From Coix lacryma-jobi var. lacryma-jobi (Eukaryota > Streptophyta > Magnoliopsida > Poales > Poaceae): 64,000 nt of DNA. Position numbers and translations under genes: made by a program. This document shows, piece after piece, positions 1 through 11,290 of this stretch (position 1 is its first letter; every line of letters begins with the position of its first letter). The stretch spans positions 173,692,503 through 173,756,502 of the forward strand of contig CM019823.1 in NCBI GenBank assembly GCA_009763385.1, in the 5' to 3' direction. The notes under the pieces were generated by a model that made no database searches, had not been told where the DNA came from, and saw nothing but the letters and a program-made list of their open reading frames with translations.

Positions 1-113
1 AGTATTCCGCTCCCTGCGTGTTGTCTTTCAATCGAGCAGTAATTACGAATTGTGAATGGTTGCAGTGTTGTTATGATGGATTGAGTTGTGAATGGCTGCA
101 ATGTTGTTGAATG

Positions 114-173
<60 letters not shown>

Positions 174-894
174 TCCTTTTTAGCATCCCTGAAGTTTGAT
201 TGAGCTTCATTCATTTCATTTGGATCAACGAAGCTCAAGATACAGCAATTGGGTTTGCAACAGAGACCAGAACTCCCTGAGATGAGCCATACGGCCATGA
301 TCCAGCTAGCTAAAATCCACGGCTAATATTTGTACTAACCAACATCAGTACTGCTAATCTCTTTGACCATAACATGCATGTTTTCTGAACTAGTACTCCG
401 TGCGTTTCTTCGTTGAGGCGGCCGAATCGCTTGTCGTAGCCTGATTTGTTGCATGTCTGCTGGGCCTTTCACGTCGAGTTGGATACCTGTAGATCTCCGA
501 TAAGTTGCACGTCCCTGTCTCGTGCATGCCCTCTCCTGCAGGAGTTGGAGTCAACAATGGTTAACAACTCTATCTCTGCCCGTCCATGCTTATCCGGCCC
601 TCATCAGTGCTATAATATAGTATGTATGTAATCCGACGCATTCAGAGGAATGCACGTTGACGGCTGGCTTTGAACAGCAATTTTCTGGTGTTATTAGTTC
701 GACCTCATCAACTCTGGCACATGAGTGAACGGATGAGAAAAAAACAAAGATGATTATAATAAAATAGAATATCACAGGGAGCCGAGACTATTCGGATTCC
801 GATCGGCTCAGCATCGCTTGGTTCGCAAGGCGCTTTCAGCGTGCGAATATTCTTGCGGTTGCTTGCAGCATCTGCCGCGCGCGTCCGTCCTCTA
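1..894. other. Intergenic, no gene seen
   Basis: I see no gene here. Apart from the TA microsatellite (annotated separately) the stretch is unremarkable mixed-composition DNA. The short open frames on both strands have no recognisable domain and mostly overlap one another. Confidence 0.6.
119..170. repeat. (TA)n microsatellite
   Basis: About 26 uninterrupted AT dinucleotides. An open frame crossing it on the minus strand reads alternating Ile-Tyr, which is a translation of the repeat and not a protein. Confidence 0.97.
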
Positions 895-1243
895 GGGTGT
901 GTTTGGTTACCCAGCTCCCACCATTCATGCACGAGCTCAGCCGTATTCGCTCCAAGGAAGGCTGTTTGCATTCTTGTTTCCACTGTTTCAGTCCTGCTCC
1001 GCTCATGCATTATACGGTGGGATCCTGGCTCTGGGGAGCAGCCCAAATTGAGCTTCACTGGCCAGCCAGGCCCGGTGGATGCAGGGATGAGGTGTGAGGT
1101 CCACACGTCAGTCTCACAACTGATACAAGTTGTATCCACTCATACAGGTAACCAAACAGCTTCCCATATTTTTTGCATCCGTTCATGCAACGTGACCAAA
1201 CGCTATATACGATGCAAGCTCTATTTGGCAACCAAACACACCC
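895..1243. mobile_element. Tourist-like (PIF/Harbinger) MITE
   Basis: 349 bp bounded by terminal inverted repeats: the left end reads GGGTGTGTTTGGTTACC and the right end, reverse-complemented, reads GGGTGTGTTTGGTTGCC. The flanking trinucleotides are CTA (892-894) and TTA (1244-1246), so the TSD is TTA-type with one mismatch, as expected for PIF/Harbinger. There is no coding capacity. The GGTGTGTTTGG terminus is a well-known grass MITE hallmark (family knowledge). Confidence 0.85.
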
Positions 1244-1566
1244 TTATCTCCGCGGCAAAGATGGGGGGATGCTGTGCTGTGCGCGCCTGCGCCCCCGACG
1301 ATAAGCTAGTTTAAATTCAGCGCGTGGATTAGTTGCCATTGGTCAGCTGTTTTCTGACAGCAAAACGCATGGCCGCCGGCGCGGCCGCTCGATGCGGGCG
1401 ACGGGATATTCGGTACGCGAACCGGGTCTTTTGTTGTTGCTGGCTGGTGGCTGCAACCTATACGTACGCCCTACGGCCTGCAGAGAGAGACAGCTAGCGA
1501 TCGACCAATCAAGGGCATCAGGCAGCCGGGAGCTAGCGAATTGGAAATCGGAATTGTGTGCTGGAA

Positions 1567-2365
1567 GAGCATCTCCAACAACTCGGTAAAAATCACTTAC
1601 TAAATCTTGAGTTTTAGGAAGTTGCTATTTTATTTGGTAAGTCAAAAAAAGACCTCTCTCCAACAAGTTACTATTCTTACTTGGTAAAAATAGAGGATGA
1701 CATATGGAACCCGCCTGTCATCGGAGCACGCTCCTCGCCTTGACTAGCCGCGCCTTGACGGCCGTCGGGCGCCGGGCCGCTGGCACGGCAGCCAGCCGCA
1801 GTTCTCCGACACAGCCTGCGGCACAGCTCAAGAACAACCTATTCCGATGAGCAAAGGGCTGCACGTAAATTAAACCACACCATCCAAACCAGGACCGTCG
1901 TCCGTTTAAAGCCTGACGATGATTGGTGAACGAACCTTAGAGCAACGGAGAGAAGAATGGATTAGAGGGACATGAATGGCATGGCAGCAGGCAAGCAGCC
2001 CCCTGCCCGGTGCCCACCCGTCGTGTCTTGTCCTGCGGCGAGCGCGCGTGGAAAGCGACGAAAAGACGGGGAGGGGAGGGCTTCCTCCAGTCAAATCACG
2101 GGAGGCCGGTGCCCACGAGGATTTTGGCTTCCGCCGTCCGTCCATGCTGCTCATGTTCATGGCGCGCAGCGCCCGGAACGCGGCGACGTTGGCGTGACGC
2201 AGGGGTACGCGATACGCGATACGCAGCGGCTCCGCGCGCGACGGGGCTGGATACGCAGTTAGGAAAAATACCAAATTGATTTAGAGAGTTGTTGGAAAGG
2301 GTTTTCTGTGTTTTTGCCAAGTTTATAAGAATATCAAGTTGATTTAGGGAGTTGTTAGAGATGTT
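1567..2365. mobile_element. Probable non-autonomous TIR element with GC-rich cargo (Mutator-like candidate)
   Basis: The left end contains GAGCATCTCCAACAACTC (from 1567) and the right end, reverse-complemented, contains AACATCTCTAACAACTCCC (to about 2365). Further inside, both arms carry AT-rich sequence with TACCAA/TTGGTA-type motifs. Between the arms is a GC-rich block (about 1730-2260) unlike its surroundings, which could be captured host sequence. I did not find a convincing target-site duplication, so the exact ends and superfamily are uncertain. The short GC-rich open frames in three phases inside it are not supported as genes. Confidence 0.5.
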
Positions 2366-3417
2366 TAACATCTTTTTTTTCTGCTGGTGCTCACTCTGAT
2401 ACAGATAACAGGCCCCCCAAAAAAATATCTAAAAAAATAACCCCCAAGAAAGAAGAAACTGGGTCTTTTGAAAAGGAAATGTCTCCCTCACTCTGTTACT
2501 TGGTGTATAAACGAGAATAATCTGAGACTCTGATTGCTTTAACTTATAACCATTGTATAATGTTTTTTTTTCAAATTGACTTATGAACCGCACGAACCAT
2601 TAGTCAGAACCATCACTGAAGAAAGCATCTGAGCGGTAATTTAGCCACCTCTGTAAGTGGACGTGCAAAGGATTTCTCGTGTCCCGTTTTTGCCGCCTTT
2701 CGCATAAGATAAGTTACTACTCTCTCCGTCCTTTTTAAGTGTCGTCCGGAAAGCGTGTCTGTAAGGGAAATACAGATTTCTAGAGACACTTATTTAGAGA
2801 TGGAGGAAGTAGTTCTTAATTTATAAGTCATTCCAATATTTTTTAAAAGTCAAAGCATTTTAAATTAAACAAAATTTATATAATAAAAAATAATATTTAT
2901 GATGTCAAATAACTAATATTAGATTTTTTATTAATTATATTTTTATAGTATATCTATTTAATGTCATAAATCTTTATAGTTCTCTTGTAATTTCAATTAA
3001 ACTTGATATGTTTTGACTCTCCAAAACACTTAAAATTATTTATAATTTGCAGCAGATTGAGTAGTATTTAGCTTTTCACGATGGTATACATCGAAAAGGT
3101 GTAGAATAGTGTTTTTTATTGTGAAGACTGAGAAAGGGATCGACTGCGGGCTTCTTCTTCTTCTTTCCCTTTGCCCATTTCTGGAGAAGTATGTAGCGGT
3201 AAACAAAAAAAATGAGGTATATATTAGGTGCAGTTCCAGTTGTAGGTTAGTGAGACGTGAACATGGCTTAACTCCAAATCGTTTGCCTCATGCGCATTAG
3301 TTACTGGGGTCAGCTGTAAAATTCAAGCGCAGTTGATATTAGGCGAATTAGTTGATATTGAAGTGGTAACACAAATTGGACGAATTAAGCGAGGGAATGT
3401 GAGATGGGCCGTGAGCT
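2366..3417. other. AT-rich intergenic DNA with MITE remnants
   Basis: No gene is seen. It holds the Stowaway element at 2720-2809. Directly after it lies an AT-rich stretch (about 2812-3064) with Stowaway-like internal sequence, ending in a TACTACTCAATC-type terminus on the minus strand. This may be a degraded second Stowaway copy. Confidence 0.5.
2720..2809. mobile_element. Stowaway-like (Tc1/Mariner) MITE, 90 bp
   Basis: The left terminus is CTCTCTCCGTCCTTTTTAAG. The right terminus, reverse-complemented, is CTTCCTCCATCTCTAAATAA. TA dinucleotides flank it at 2718-2719 and 2810-2811. The CTCCCTCCGTCC-type TIR and TA duplication define Stowaway MITEs. Confidence 0.8.
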
Positions 3418-3426
3418 TTCTGAAAA

Positions 3427-4453
3427 GGAAAAAGTCCACTTTGCCTCCCTCAACTTTCGATGAAGTCCGTTTTTCCTCCCTCAACTTCAAAACCGGACAA
3501 ACAACCTCCCTCAACTTTTGAAACCGTGCATTTTACCTCCTTGGCCGGTTTTGAATGACGGTTTTGCTACAGTAACCGTGGTTTCGCTACAGTAACTCTG
3601 GTTTTCTTTTTTATTTATTTTTGCCGAATCTTTGAAAAATTATAGTAAATCACAGAAAAATCATAAAATAGAAAATCTATTTTTGTTGGATTCCACATGA
3701 GTAGATTTATACAGTGAACATATAATATGACATACTTTAGTACAAAGTTTTTGTTGTGGCTTTAGACCTATGCTTTTCTGTAACTAAAAAAATTATAACT
3801 AAGTTATACATGATCTAATGAGTATAAATTTTTTAATACAATTGAAGCATACAATAATTAGCTCACCATAAAAATTTGACCATATTTAGACTATAGAAAC
3901 TGCAGATATGAATTATTACAATTAATTCCATACAATAATATGTTTTTTCTGTAATTATTTGGAATAATTCATAGCTACAATTTCTATAGTCAAATTTTTA
4001 TGGTGGGTTAATTATTGTATGCTTCAACTGTATTAAAAAAATTATAATCATTAAATCTTGTATAACTTAGTTATAAATTTATTTTAATTATAAAAAAGCA
4101 TAGATCTAAAACTACAGCAAAAACTTTGTACTAAAGTATATCATATTATATGTTCACTATATAGATCTACTCATGTGGAGTCCATCAAAATTGGATTTTC
4201 TATTTTATGATTTTTCTATGATTTACTATGATTTTTTAAAGATTCAACGAAAATAAATAAAAGAAAAAAAAGATAAAACCATAGTTACTGTAGCAAAACC
4301 ACTGTTACTGTAGCAAAACCACCCTCTAAAACCGGCTAGGGAGGTAAAGTGTACGGTTTCAAAAGTTGAGGGAGGTTGTTTATCCGGTTTTAGAGTTGAG
4401 GGAGAAAAAACGGACTTCATCGAAAGTTGAGGGAGGAAAATTAGACTTTTTCC
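3427..4453. mobile_element. Long-palindrome (foldback) element, Mutator-type TSD
   Basis: The 1027-bp segment is almost wholly an inverted repeat. The left arm starts GGAAAAAGTCCACTTTGCC and the right arm, reverse-complemented, starts GGAAAAAGTCTAATTTTCC. Complementarity continues through the repeated CTCCCTCAACTT blocks, the TGCTACAGTAAC repeats and the AT-rich middle, leaving a short centre near 3930-3960. The flanks are TTCTGAAAA (3418-3426) and TTCTAAAAA (4454-4462), a 9-bp duplication with one mismatch, as expected for Mutator-superfamily insertion. There is no coding capacity. Confidence 0.85.
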
Positions 4454-5550
4454 TTCTAAAAATGTGTTCCCCAGAGTTGGGCTGGGAAAAGCCTTGGACT
4501 ACGGAAACGAGCCTTTGAAGTTGGAGCATCGTTATCACTGGTTTCGACTTTGCCGATCACAGCTCAAAACTATTTAGTTCTCGCTCCATTCCAAATTATA
4601 AAATATTTTGGCTTTCTTATATATTTATTCTGTTCTAAATTATAAGACATCTTGATTTTCTACAGTTTTTTATTATGAATATCTAGAATTCTAGCAAAAA
4701 GTATGAATCTAGATCTTGAAAAGTTAGAACAACATATAATCTAGAATAAAGCAAGATGTATTCCACTTTATATACACTTAAATACGCAGTATATTTACAT
4801 CTATAGTAAAATAAATATATCTAGAAACGCTAAAACTTCTTTTGAGATAGAAAACTACTATACTGAAAGTGGAACTTTTCAAAGAGTAGCACAAAGTGTA
4901 TAAGTATTTGATCAGTTAAACAATTTCATTAGTTATTTACTTATTTAGTCTTATTAGGTTCTGTCTATTTCCCCAATGTTGTATCACACGTTTGCATTTA
5001 AGCGAACACGGCTTGGAGACCGTATTTTGGGAATCACGGGACATAATTAATATTCTTGTGTTCCATGCTGCAGATGATGTCCAACCGCGCGGTGGTTGCA
5101 GGACGTTAGGCGGGATTATTCCACCTTTTCTCGCTTAGTCACGACGCAAACGCAAGAGAACACAAAAACAAGAAATGAGATGTTCACCTTAGAGTCACAG
5201 ATGGACTCATGGTGGTAGTAGAAATCAAACTCATATGTAGCCTACTCAATGGAGGCCAGTCCTTATAAAAAGAAAATAGAGGCCAGTATCTCACGGCTCT
5301 ATTGATTCAATGTGAATGATACAAGAAGAAACATGAAATGCTCCACTATCACTAATCTAGTGTGGATGGCCAATTCTATAGATATACTAGAGCCTGTTTG
5401 ATGGAACCATGTTCTCATGGCTTTGATTTCGCCTTTGTTGCCACAGTGTAATTGTCTATGAAGTCATTTTCTGTCCCCTAAAAACAACTTGAACCTCGTA
5501 AAGTCACTATTGTTTTTTTCTTTCACTGGTTTTGGCTTCCATGTCTATGG
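4454..5550. other. Intergenic, one possible degraded MITE
   Basis: No gene is seen. Around 4583-4860, CTCGCTCCATTCCAAATTATAA and a second CTGTTCTAAATTATAAGAC-type motif resemble Stowaway termini, but a clean partner end is not visible. The rest shows nothing I can name. Confidence 0.4.
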
Positions 5551-6266
5551 TGAAAGGAACAAGATGCCCAAGAGGGGGTGAATTGGGCTTTTCTAAAACT
5601 TCTTGCAATAATAAAACCTATCAAGCCTCAATTAACCCCATAGTGCCTAGAAGTGTGATTCTCTTTATTCTACCGCACAAAAGACCAAGTCTAAGCCACT
5701 CCTACTCTAGCAAAGCAATTCAATATAGAATGAACAACAAGTAGTAATGCGGAATTGAATTGCTTGAAAGTAAATGCGTAAGTAAAAGAGTAGAGATGAC
5801 TCGACGATCTTTTTGCCGAGGTATCGAGGTGTCGGCACACCCCCCTAGTCCTCGTTGGAGCACCCGCGCAAGGGTATCGCTCCCCCTTGATCCGCGCAAG
5901 GATGAAGTGCTCACTATGAGCTGATTCTTCGCCACTCCGGCCCGGTGAATCGCTCGCTACCGGTCACAAGCTTGTTTGGGTCATCCACAATGCCACCGGA
6001 TGCTCTCCAAGCTTCACGATCGCCACCAAGCCGTCTAGGTGATGCCGATCACAAAGAGTAACAAGCTAGAACTCTCACTTGACCAACACAAGGCCAAAGA
6101 AATGGATGGATGCACACTTGCTACTCAATTCTCACTAGGAGGTGTCTAATTCTCACAATTAGCAAATCACTCAACCTCACTAGGGCTCTTGCACTCACTC
6201 ACACTCACAATGTGTTTCTCAGCTGATGGAAGTGGCAAGAACACTCAAATGGATGGAGGGAAGGAA

Positions 6267-6276
6267 GTATATATAC
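6267..6276 (-). promoter_or_regulatory. TATA-like box of the 3' LTR
   Basis: GTATATATAC sits directly downstream (minus-strand sense) of the CATCGGACG palindrome array. The same motif in the 5' LTR is at 18195-18204. The position fits an LTR core promoter; this is inferred from motif and layout only. Confidence 0.5.
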
Positions 6277-6321
6277 TCCCCCAACCGGCCATCCAAAAAC
6301 AGCACAAGACAGGCATTCTGC

Positions 6322-6650
6322 GGGGGCATCGGACGCGCCGATGCCTAGCATCGGACGCTCCGATGACCTCGTCCAACGGTCTACTGTACCTTCTTGTCAG
6401 ACTGTTTAAAGGGACATCGGACGCTGGGCAGCGTCCGATGCCACCACATGGATTTGACCTCTCTGGAACCTCTCTGGATGGCCATCGGACGCTGGCCCTC
6501 AGCGTCCGATGCCTGCGTCCGATGCGGCCTCCAGTTCACGCCCACGTGAACAGTGGCATGGGCGCGTCCGATGCCACGCACCAGACTAAACCCTAGTCGG
6601 GGTGAGCATCGGACGCGTCCGATGCCCACCTGGCCAGCGTCCGATGCCCA
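6322..6650. repeat. CATCGGACG/CGTCCGATG palindrome array in the LTR
   Basis: About nine half-sites of CATCGGACG or its complement form several short palindromes, for example GCATCGGACGCGCCGATGC and CATCGGACGCGTCCGATG. The array recurs at about 18252-18580 in the other LTR and, in altered form, inside the element at about 11044-11285. CG-rich LTR palindromes are known from Sireviruses; a regulatory role is inferred. Confidence 0.85.
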
Positions 6651-7085
6651 TAACAAGGGCAAACTCAACTCGGATCGCGACGCGGCCTAAATGACTTTTG
6701 ATCCTCTCGACTTAAGGCATCTCTCTGAGCTACCTAGGGCTATGAAATAACAAGTGTGCACCACACCTACCTCAATAGACTCATCTAGGTCAAGCTACTC
6801 ATTCACGCTCCCCTTTATGGTACGGCCAAAGGAAAAACAAAGACCTAAGACTACCTAAGTGTCCTTCAACACCATATGACACTTAGCCTAGTCTACCACC
6901 GTCTTCGTCGTCCGTCCTTTGAAAACCGAAACGATATCCATCGCCAGGGGGCATGAACTCCATATGCTCGTATCGTCACCATTACCGTTACCTAACTTAA
7001 TCCTGTTTCTACAAAACACACGTTAGTCACAGTAATCTTGTGTTTCATCCAATCACCGAAACCACTAGGGGCCAAGATGAGTTCA

Positions 7086-7101
7086 ATCTCCCCCTTTTTG
7101 G
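7086..7101 (-). other. Polypurine tract (PPT)
   Basis: On the minus strand CCAAAAAGGGGGAGAT directly abuts the 3' LTR, the expected plus-strand primer site. Similar tracts lie at about 7472-7480, 7499-7511 and 11528-11537. Confidence 0.85.
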
Positions 7102-7525
7102 TGATTGATGACAACACGAGATCGAGTAAAGAGAGAAGAGGTTTTTAAATCATGACATGTATGAACTTGCGATGAATAAGGGAAATTGGTTAGGGGCAAG
7201 TTCAAACATGTCATGCCATCATCCTGCACTCAACAAGTTAGAGTGAATACCAAGTGCAAGAGTAAAGAGCTCGAATACATAATCAAATGAGAATTGAGCA
7301 CAAGTAATCGAGTAAGGCGAAATGACATGTCATATCATATATCATAGTGAGCACATGCATGTCATAAAGATCCATACCAAGAGTATATCTCATAACAAGC
7401 ACAAAAGATGCGATAAGTAAACAGCGTATGTGAAAATAACACAACATAAGATATCGAAATCCTCTCACATCGCTCCCCCTATCACTATACTCATCCACTC
7501 TCCCCCTTTGGCATCAAGCGCCAAA

Positions 7526-10120
7526 CTACGCGTCGGAGGGCGGAGGTGGTGCAGACGAGTCAGGAGCCGGCTCCGGAGTACGCTGAGTGAACTCAAACTG
7601 CTGGAGGTACTCCTCGGGGTCGGAAGAGGTGGCGCCTGTAGCCTGCTGACCCTGTGGAGCTGGAAGTGCAGGTGAAGCGGTCTGGGTCGGCTCTGACTGC
7701 TGGGCCTGCTCGGTCTGCTCTGCCGGCTCAGAAGCTGTCGCAGTCACGGTAACTGTGTCATCCTGAGTATCAGAGTGCGGAAGCCCTGGGATAACTGATA
7801 ACTCAGGCTGAACTGTCGTGGTCGTCTCGGACGGCACAGGCTCTGTCTGCTCGGAAGACGCGACTGAGCTCGGGAGGGTCTCTGTGGTGGAGGTCACTGG
7901 AGTTGTCGACGTCTGCACTGGATCCGGAAGATCTGGAGTGGGGAATCCGGTAAGCTCACTGAAAGTGGCGGACAAGTCTCGAGTCACAGAGGTCGTCGTC
8001 GCAAACAGAGACTCTGTCGGCCTAGGTGTGAAGCCAGTCCGCAGTGGACTAAAGAGCGGGGCCCCGCCTGGAGGAGTGGTGAAGCTCGTGAACTGAGAGG
8101 AGCTGGGGCCCGTAAACTGCTGCAGAAACGGCGGAGGCTGTCCGAACTGGGGCTGCGACTGAGAAGGGACAGGTGGCTGCCACTGAAGCTGCTGTTGAGG
8201 TGGAGGCTGCTGCCACTGCCACTGGGGAGGTCCGCTGGCGAGTCTCTCCATGAAGCTCAATGTCTGCTGCTGTAAAGCCATCATCTGGCGCTGAAGGGCA
8301 TCAGACCTCTCCTGTGCCTGCTGCTATGCGAGGGCCTGGGCCTGGGCCAACCTCTGCTGCTCCTGAGCAAGCCGCTGGACATCCTGAGTGACTGTCCTCT
8401 GCTGCTCCTCCATCCGTGCAAGAATAGCAAATAAAGCGGGATCGAAGGAAGCAGTACCACTGGACCCGGCCTGTGAGTCGTGAGCACGCGGCTGGTAGCG
8501 AGGCGGGAGCTGGTAGTCCTCGTCTGAGCTGTCTGTGGGGTCCTCTGTGACGTAAGTGTCTCCTCCCTCGAGCTCTGCTAGCTCCTGCTCGGCAAGTGCT
8601 CAGACGGCCTCGTCCTGCTCCTGGAGTGACTCTGGAACCTTTGGCCTCTGGTGCGAGCTAGACGGGGCGTCCTGCTGCTGCTGCTGCCTGCGATCCCGGC
8701 CGTGTCCCGATAGTTGACTCATGTTATAAGCAGGGAACACGGTCGCGGATCCGGTAAGTGTCTCGGCTGAACGGGCTCCGGTAGTGATAGCAACCTTCCA
8801 AAGGATAAACGAAATCCAGTGAGCGTAAGGAAGCTGCCGGCGGGCCTTGATGCCCTCTGCCACTGTGTCCTCCATCTCGCAGATAATCACATCCATGATG
8901 TCGAAATCCCGCTGCTGAATGAGGTAACTGAGTAACCACAGCTGAAGCCTGGAGATCGCCTCGCGGAACCCAACACGGGGCAGCAGAGTGCGCCGGAGCA
9001 CCTCGTGGAGGATCCGGGCCGCAGGAGTGAGATCCTTCGGCGCACGGCTTGAACCCTCTCTGAAGGGCTCCCGGAAGCAGGGGCGCACAAGGTCTGTAGG
9101 AGGCTGCTCACCGCCATGAGGGCGCCTCGGAGGCTCTGTCTGACCGTAGCACAAATCATGGATCCGGGTCTCAGAGCGACGGAGTCCAAACCAATCCCAG
9201 ATCTCGGACACAAACAGCCGGTAGTGCTCTCCACCAAAAGCAAACTCCAAGGTCTCTCGGTCTGGGTGAACCCAAAGAGATGCGTAGAACTGAAACACCC
9301 AGTCCTCTATGTAAGAGCCAGACCGCCCCAACAGGTCTGAGAAGCCTGGTAAGTAAGTGAGGCTGGGACGGAGCTGCTCGGACGCTGACACAAGAGCCTC
9401 CAGAGAGCACACACGCTGGGAACGAATGCTGATCCCGGCATTCCTGTAGCCTCTGTAGAAGTCCTTCTGGAGCACGGTGAAGAAGTCCGGACTGGCCTGC
9501 TCCTGCCTCCCTCTGGGAAACCACTGCTCCACTGGTACTAGTCTGAGAGCCTGAATCTGTGAGCACGTAGCAGCCCGGAGGTCCAGTCGCGGGATCGGGG
9601 GGGGGGGCGCACGCCTCGATGGAGTGCGTGCTCCCCGCAGAGGGACGTCGGGCCGGGGTGGCACCGTAGTCCTGCGACGCGTGGACCGGCGCCGGGGAAC
9701 CTCCTCAGGAACGTCCGCCTCTGCCTCTGCCTCTGCCTCTGGTGTCGCTGCTGCCTCAGCTGCCTCGGCCTCTGCCTGGCCCTGCTGCGAGCTCTGGGGC
9801 TCGACTCCTGGGGAGGTGAACGTCGTCCGACGACCGGCAGCCATAAGCATGCTAGTTGGAGAGTGGTGAAACCGCTCAACCTCCTCAATCGCCCTGCGCT
9901 GCTCGGGGGACAACTGGTCCTCAATTCTGAGTCCGCCCGTACGACCACCACGCTCAGCACGCTCTGCGGCGGCCGCAACTTCTCGGGCCTGGTCTGCCTC
10001 TCGCTGCTCCCTGGTGCGCTTCCTGCGCGTAATCAGCTTACCCTTCCTAGGCCGCTGACCGGGAGGGGGACGTGGAGGAGAGTCCCCTGGGCCACCACCG
10101 ACATTCTTGCAGCGCGGCAT
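7526..10120 (-). CDS. Third ORF of the Copia element, long env-position protein with two in-frame stops
   Basis: An open frame of 865 codons starts at the ATG at 10120-10118 and ends with TAG at 7528-7526, interrupted by TGA at 8602-8600 and TAG at 8326-8324. The N-terminal ~100 residues are basic (RRKRTREQREADQ-type). At about 170-420 lies a globular segment with FYASLWVHPDRETLEF and IWDWFGL motifs, which resembles the plant-transposon-associated domain found in plant retroelement extra ORFs (PF20167-like, from memory). The C-terminal third is rich in Gln, Pro, Ser and Thr, with a short coiled-coil-like Gln/Arg-rich stretch before it. It is co-oriented with pol and lies in the envelope position. 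I see no clear signal peptide or transmembrane span, so calling it an envelope is not justified. Both stops can be explained by single transitions. Confidence 0.7.
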
Positions 10121-11034
10121 GGCTGACAAGAACGAGTGGCACTGTCACTGAAGAAACCCTGAACTGTCTGGACTGCCGCTGAAAAGAGCAAACTGCCACT
10201 GAACAAACTGACAGCCAAACTGACACGAAAGACCCTGACAAGAAACCCCCCAACTTTCACTGATCTGCTGGCGCTGTCACTCGCGAGGCTTGGCCTCGTT
10301 CCGTACCCGCGGGCTTGGCCCCGGGTTAACTGGCACTGACAACTGACAACGGCCACTAATTCGCTGCATGGAAGAGAGAGAGATATAGATAAGAAACATA
10401 TATGCTAGAGATGAGCGAGACCTATGGAAGCAAAGCAATTGGATAAGAGGTAGAAGATGGCTTTGCTACCTGGACGAACGACGAAACGACCCAAGCAATA
10501 GGGAAGAACAGACGTTCCATCACCCACACGACACGCCAAGGTGGTCTGCATGAACAACGGGCGAAAACTGGGTCAAAACAGGAAGGAACGTGCATTTGGG
10601 CATTTCATCGAACACTTGGAGCGCATGGATTATGGAGGTGGAGAAGGGGGCTCACTGGAGGAGGATCGGCCTGCCGAGAGAAGAGCGCCGGAGATGGAGA
10701 CGGGCTCTGGAAGAACACACGGCTCCGGCGAGAGGGAGACAAACGCCGGCGAGCTCCTGCGGCGAACTCTGGTGAGCCCTGAATGGACCAGGGGCACGCG
10801 CGCGGCGGTGGAGGCGGTCTTGAGCGGCGGAGAGGACGTAGCACGGTGGAGCAGGAACTGGCGGTGAGGGGCACGGCGACCGGCGGGGAGGGCTCGGGCG
10901 AGGTTGGATCACGACGGCGCTAGGGTTAGTGTGGGAGCTCGGCGGATTAGGCACGGGCGGAGAGCGCGAGGTAGAAAACAACGAAAGGGATGACGTGTGG
11001 GTCCCAGATGTCAATAGAAGACCTGACCGCGCCG
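10121..11034 (-). other. GC-rich leader between palindrome array and third ORF
   Basis: About 900 bp with no pol or LTR similarity that I can see. Read on the minus strand it is C- and G-rich (about 10600-10930), resembles a plant 5' leader, and carries a donor-like CCAG/GTAGC at 10469 and an acceptor-like CATGCAG ending at 10374, which would define a 96-nt intron. Transcription and splicing are inference. Open frames on both strands here show no domain. Confidence 0.4.
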
Positions 11035-11290
11035 CTTAAAGGGGCATCAGACGCGCCAATGATTACGCATCGGACGCTCCGATGCCGGTCCAGAGAGCTC
11101 CAGAAATGCTCATTGCGCATCGGACGCGTCCTATGCCTTGGCATCGGACACTGGGCAGCGTTCGATGGAGCATCGGACGCTCCGATGAGAATACATCGGA
11201 CGCTACCCTGACACTGTTTCAGTCGGAGCTGTCTACAGTGCAGGGCATCGGACGCTGGGCGAGCTCCGATGCAGCGTCCGATGCCGCATT
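11035..11290. repeat. Internal copy of the CATCGGACG palindrome array
   Basis: At least eight CATCGGACG-type half-sites, several slightly altered (CATCAGACG, CGTTCGATG, CGTCCTATG), arranged as in the LTR but embedded in different sequence. It lies between the end of pol and the third ORF, directly upstream (in sense) of the GC-rich leader. Confidence 0.85.

Larger units (their letters stand above)
5551..7085 (-). repeat. 3' LTR of the Copia element (1535 bp)
   Basis: Near-identical to 17472-19013. It differs by about 12 substitutions, a one-base G-run change near 5575 and a 6-bp CACACT-type repeat unit missing near 6205. It carries a palindrome array (about 6322-6650) lying upstream, in the sense direction, of the TATA-like GTATATATAC at 6267-6276. 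Confidence 0.96.

Noticed and set aside
6322..6650. Open frames spanning the LTR palindromes (135 and 95 codons, repeated at 18111-18596)
   Set aside because: They occur on both strands of both LTRs and read through the palindrome array; no domain is present.
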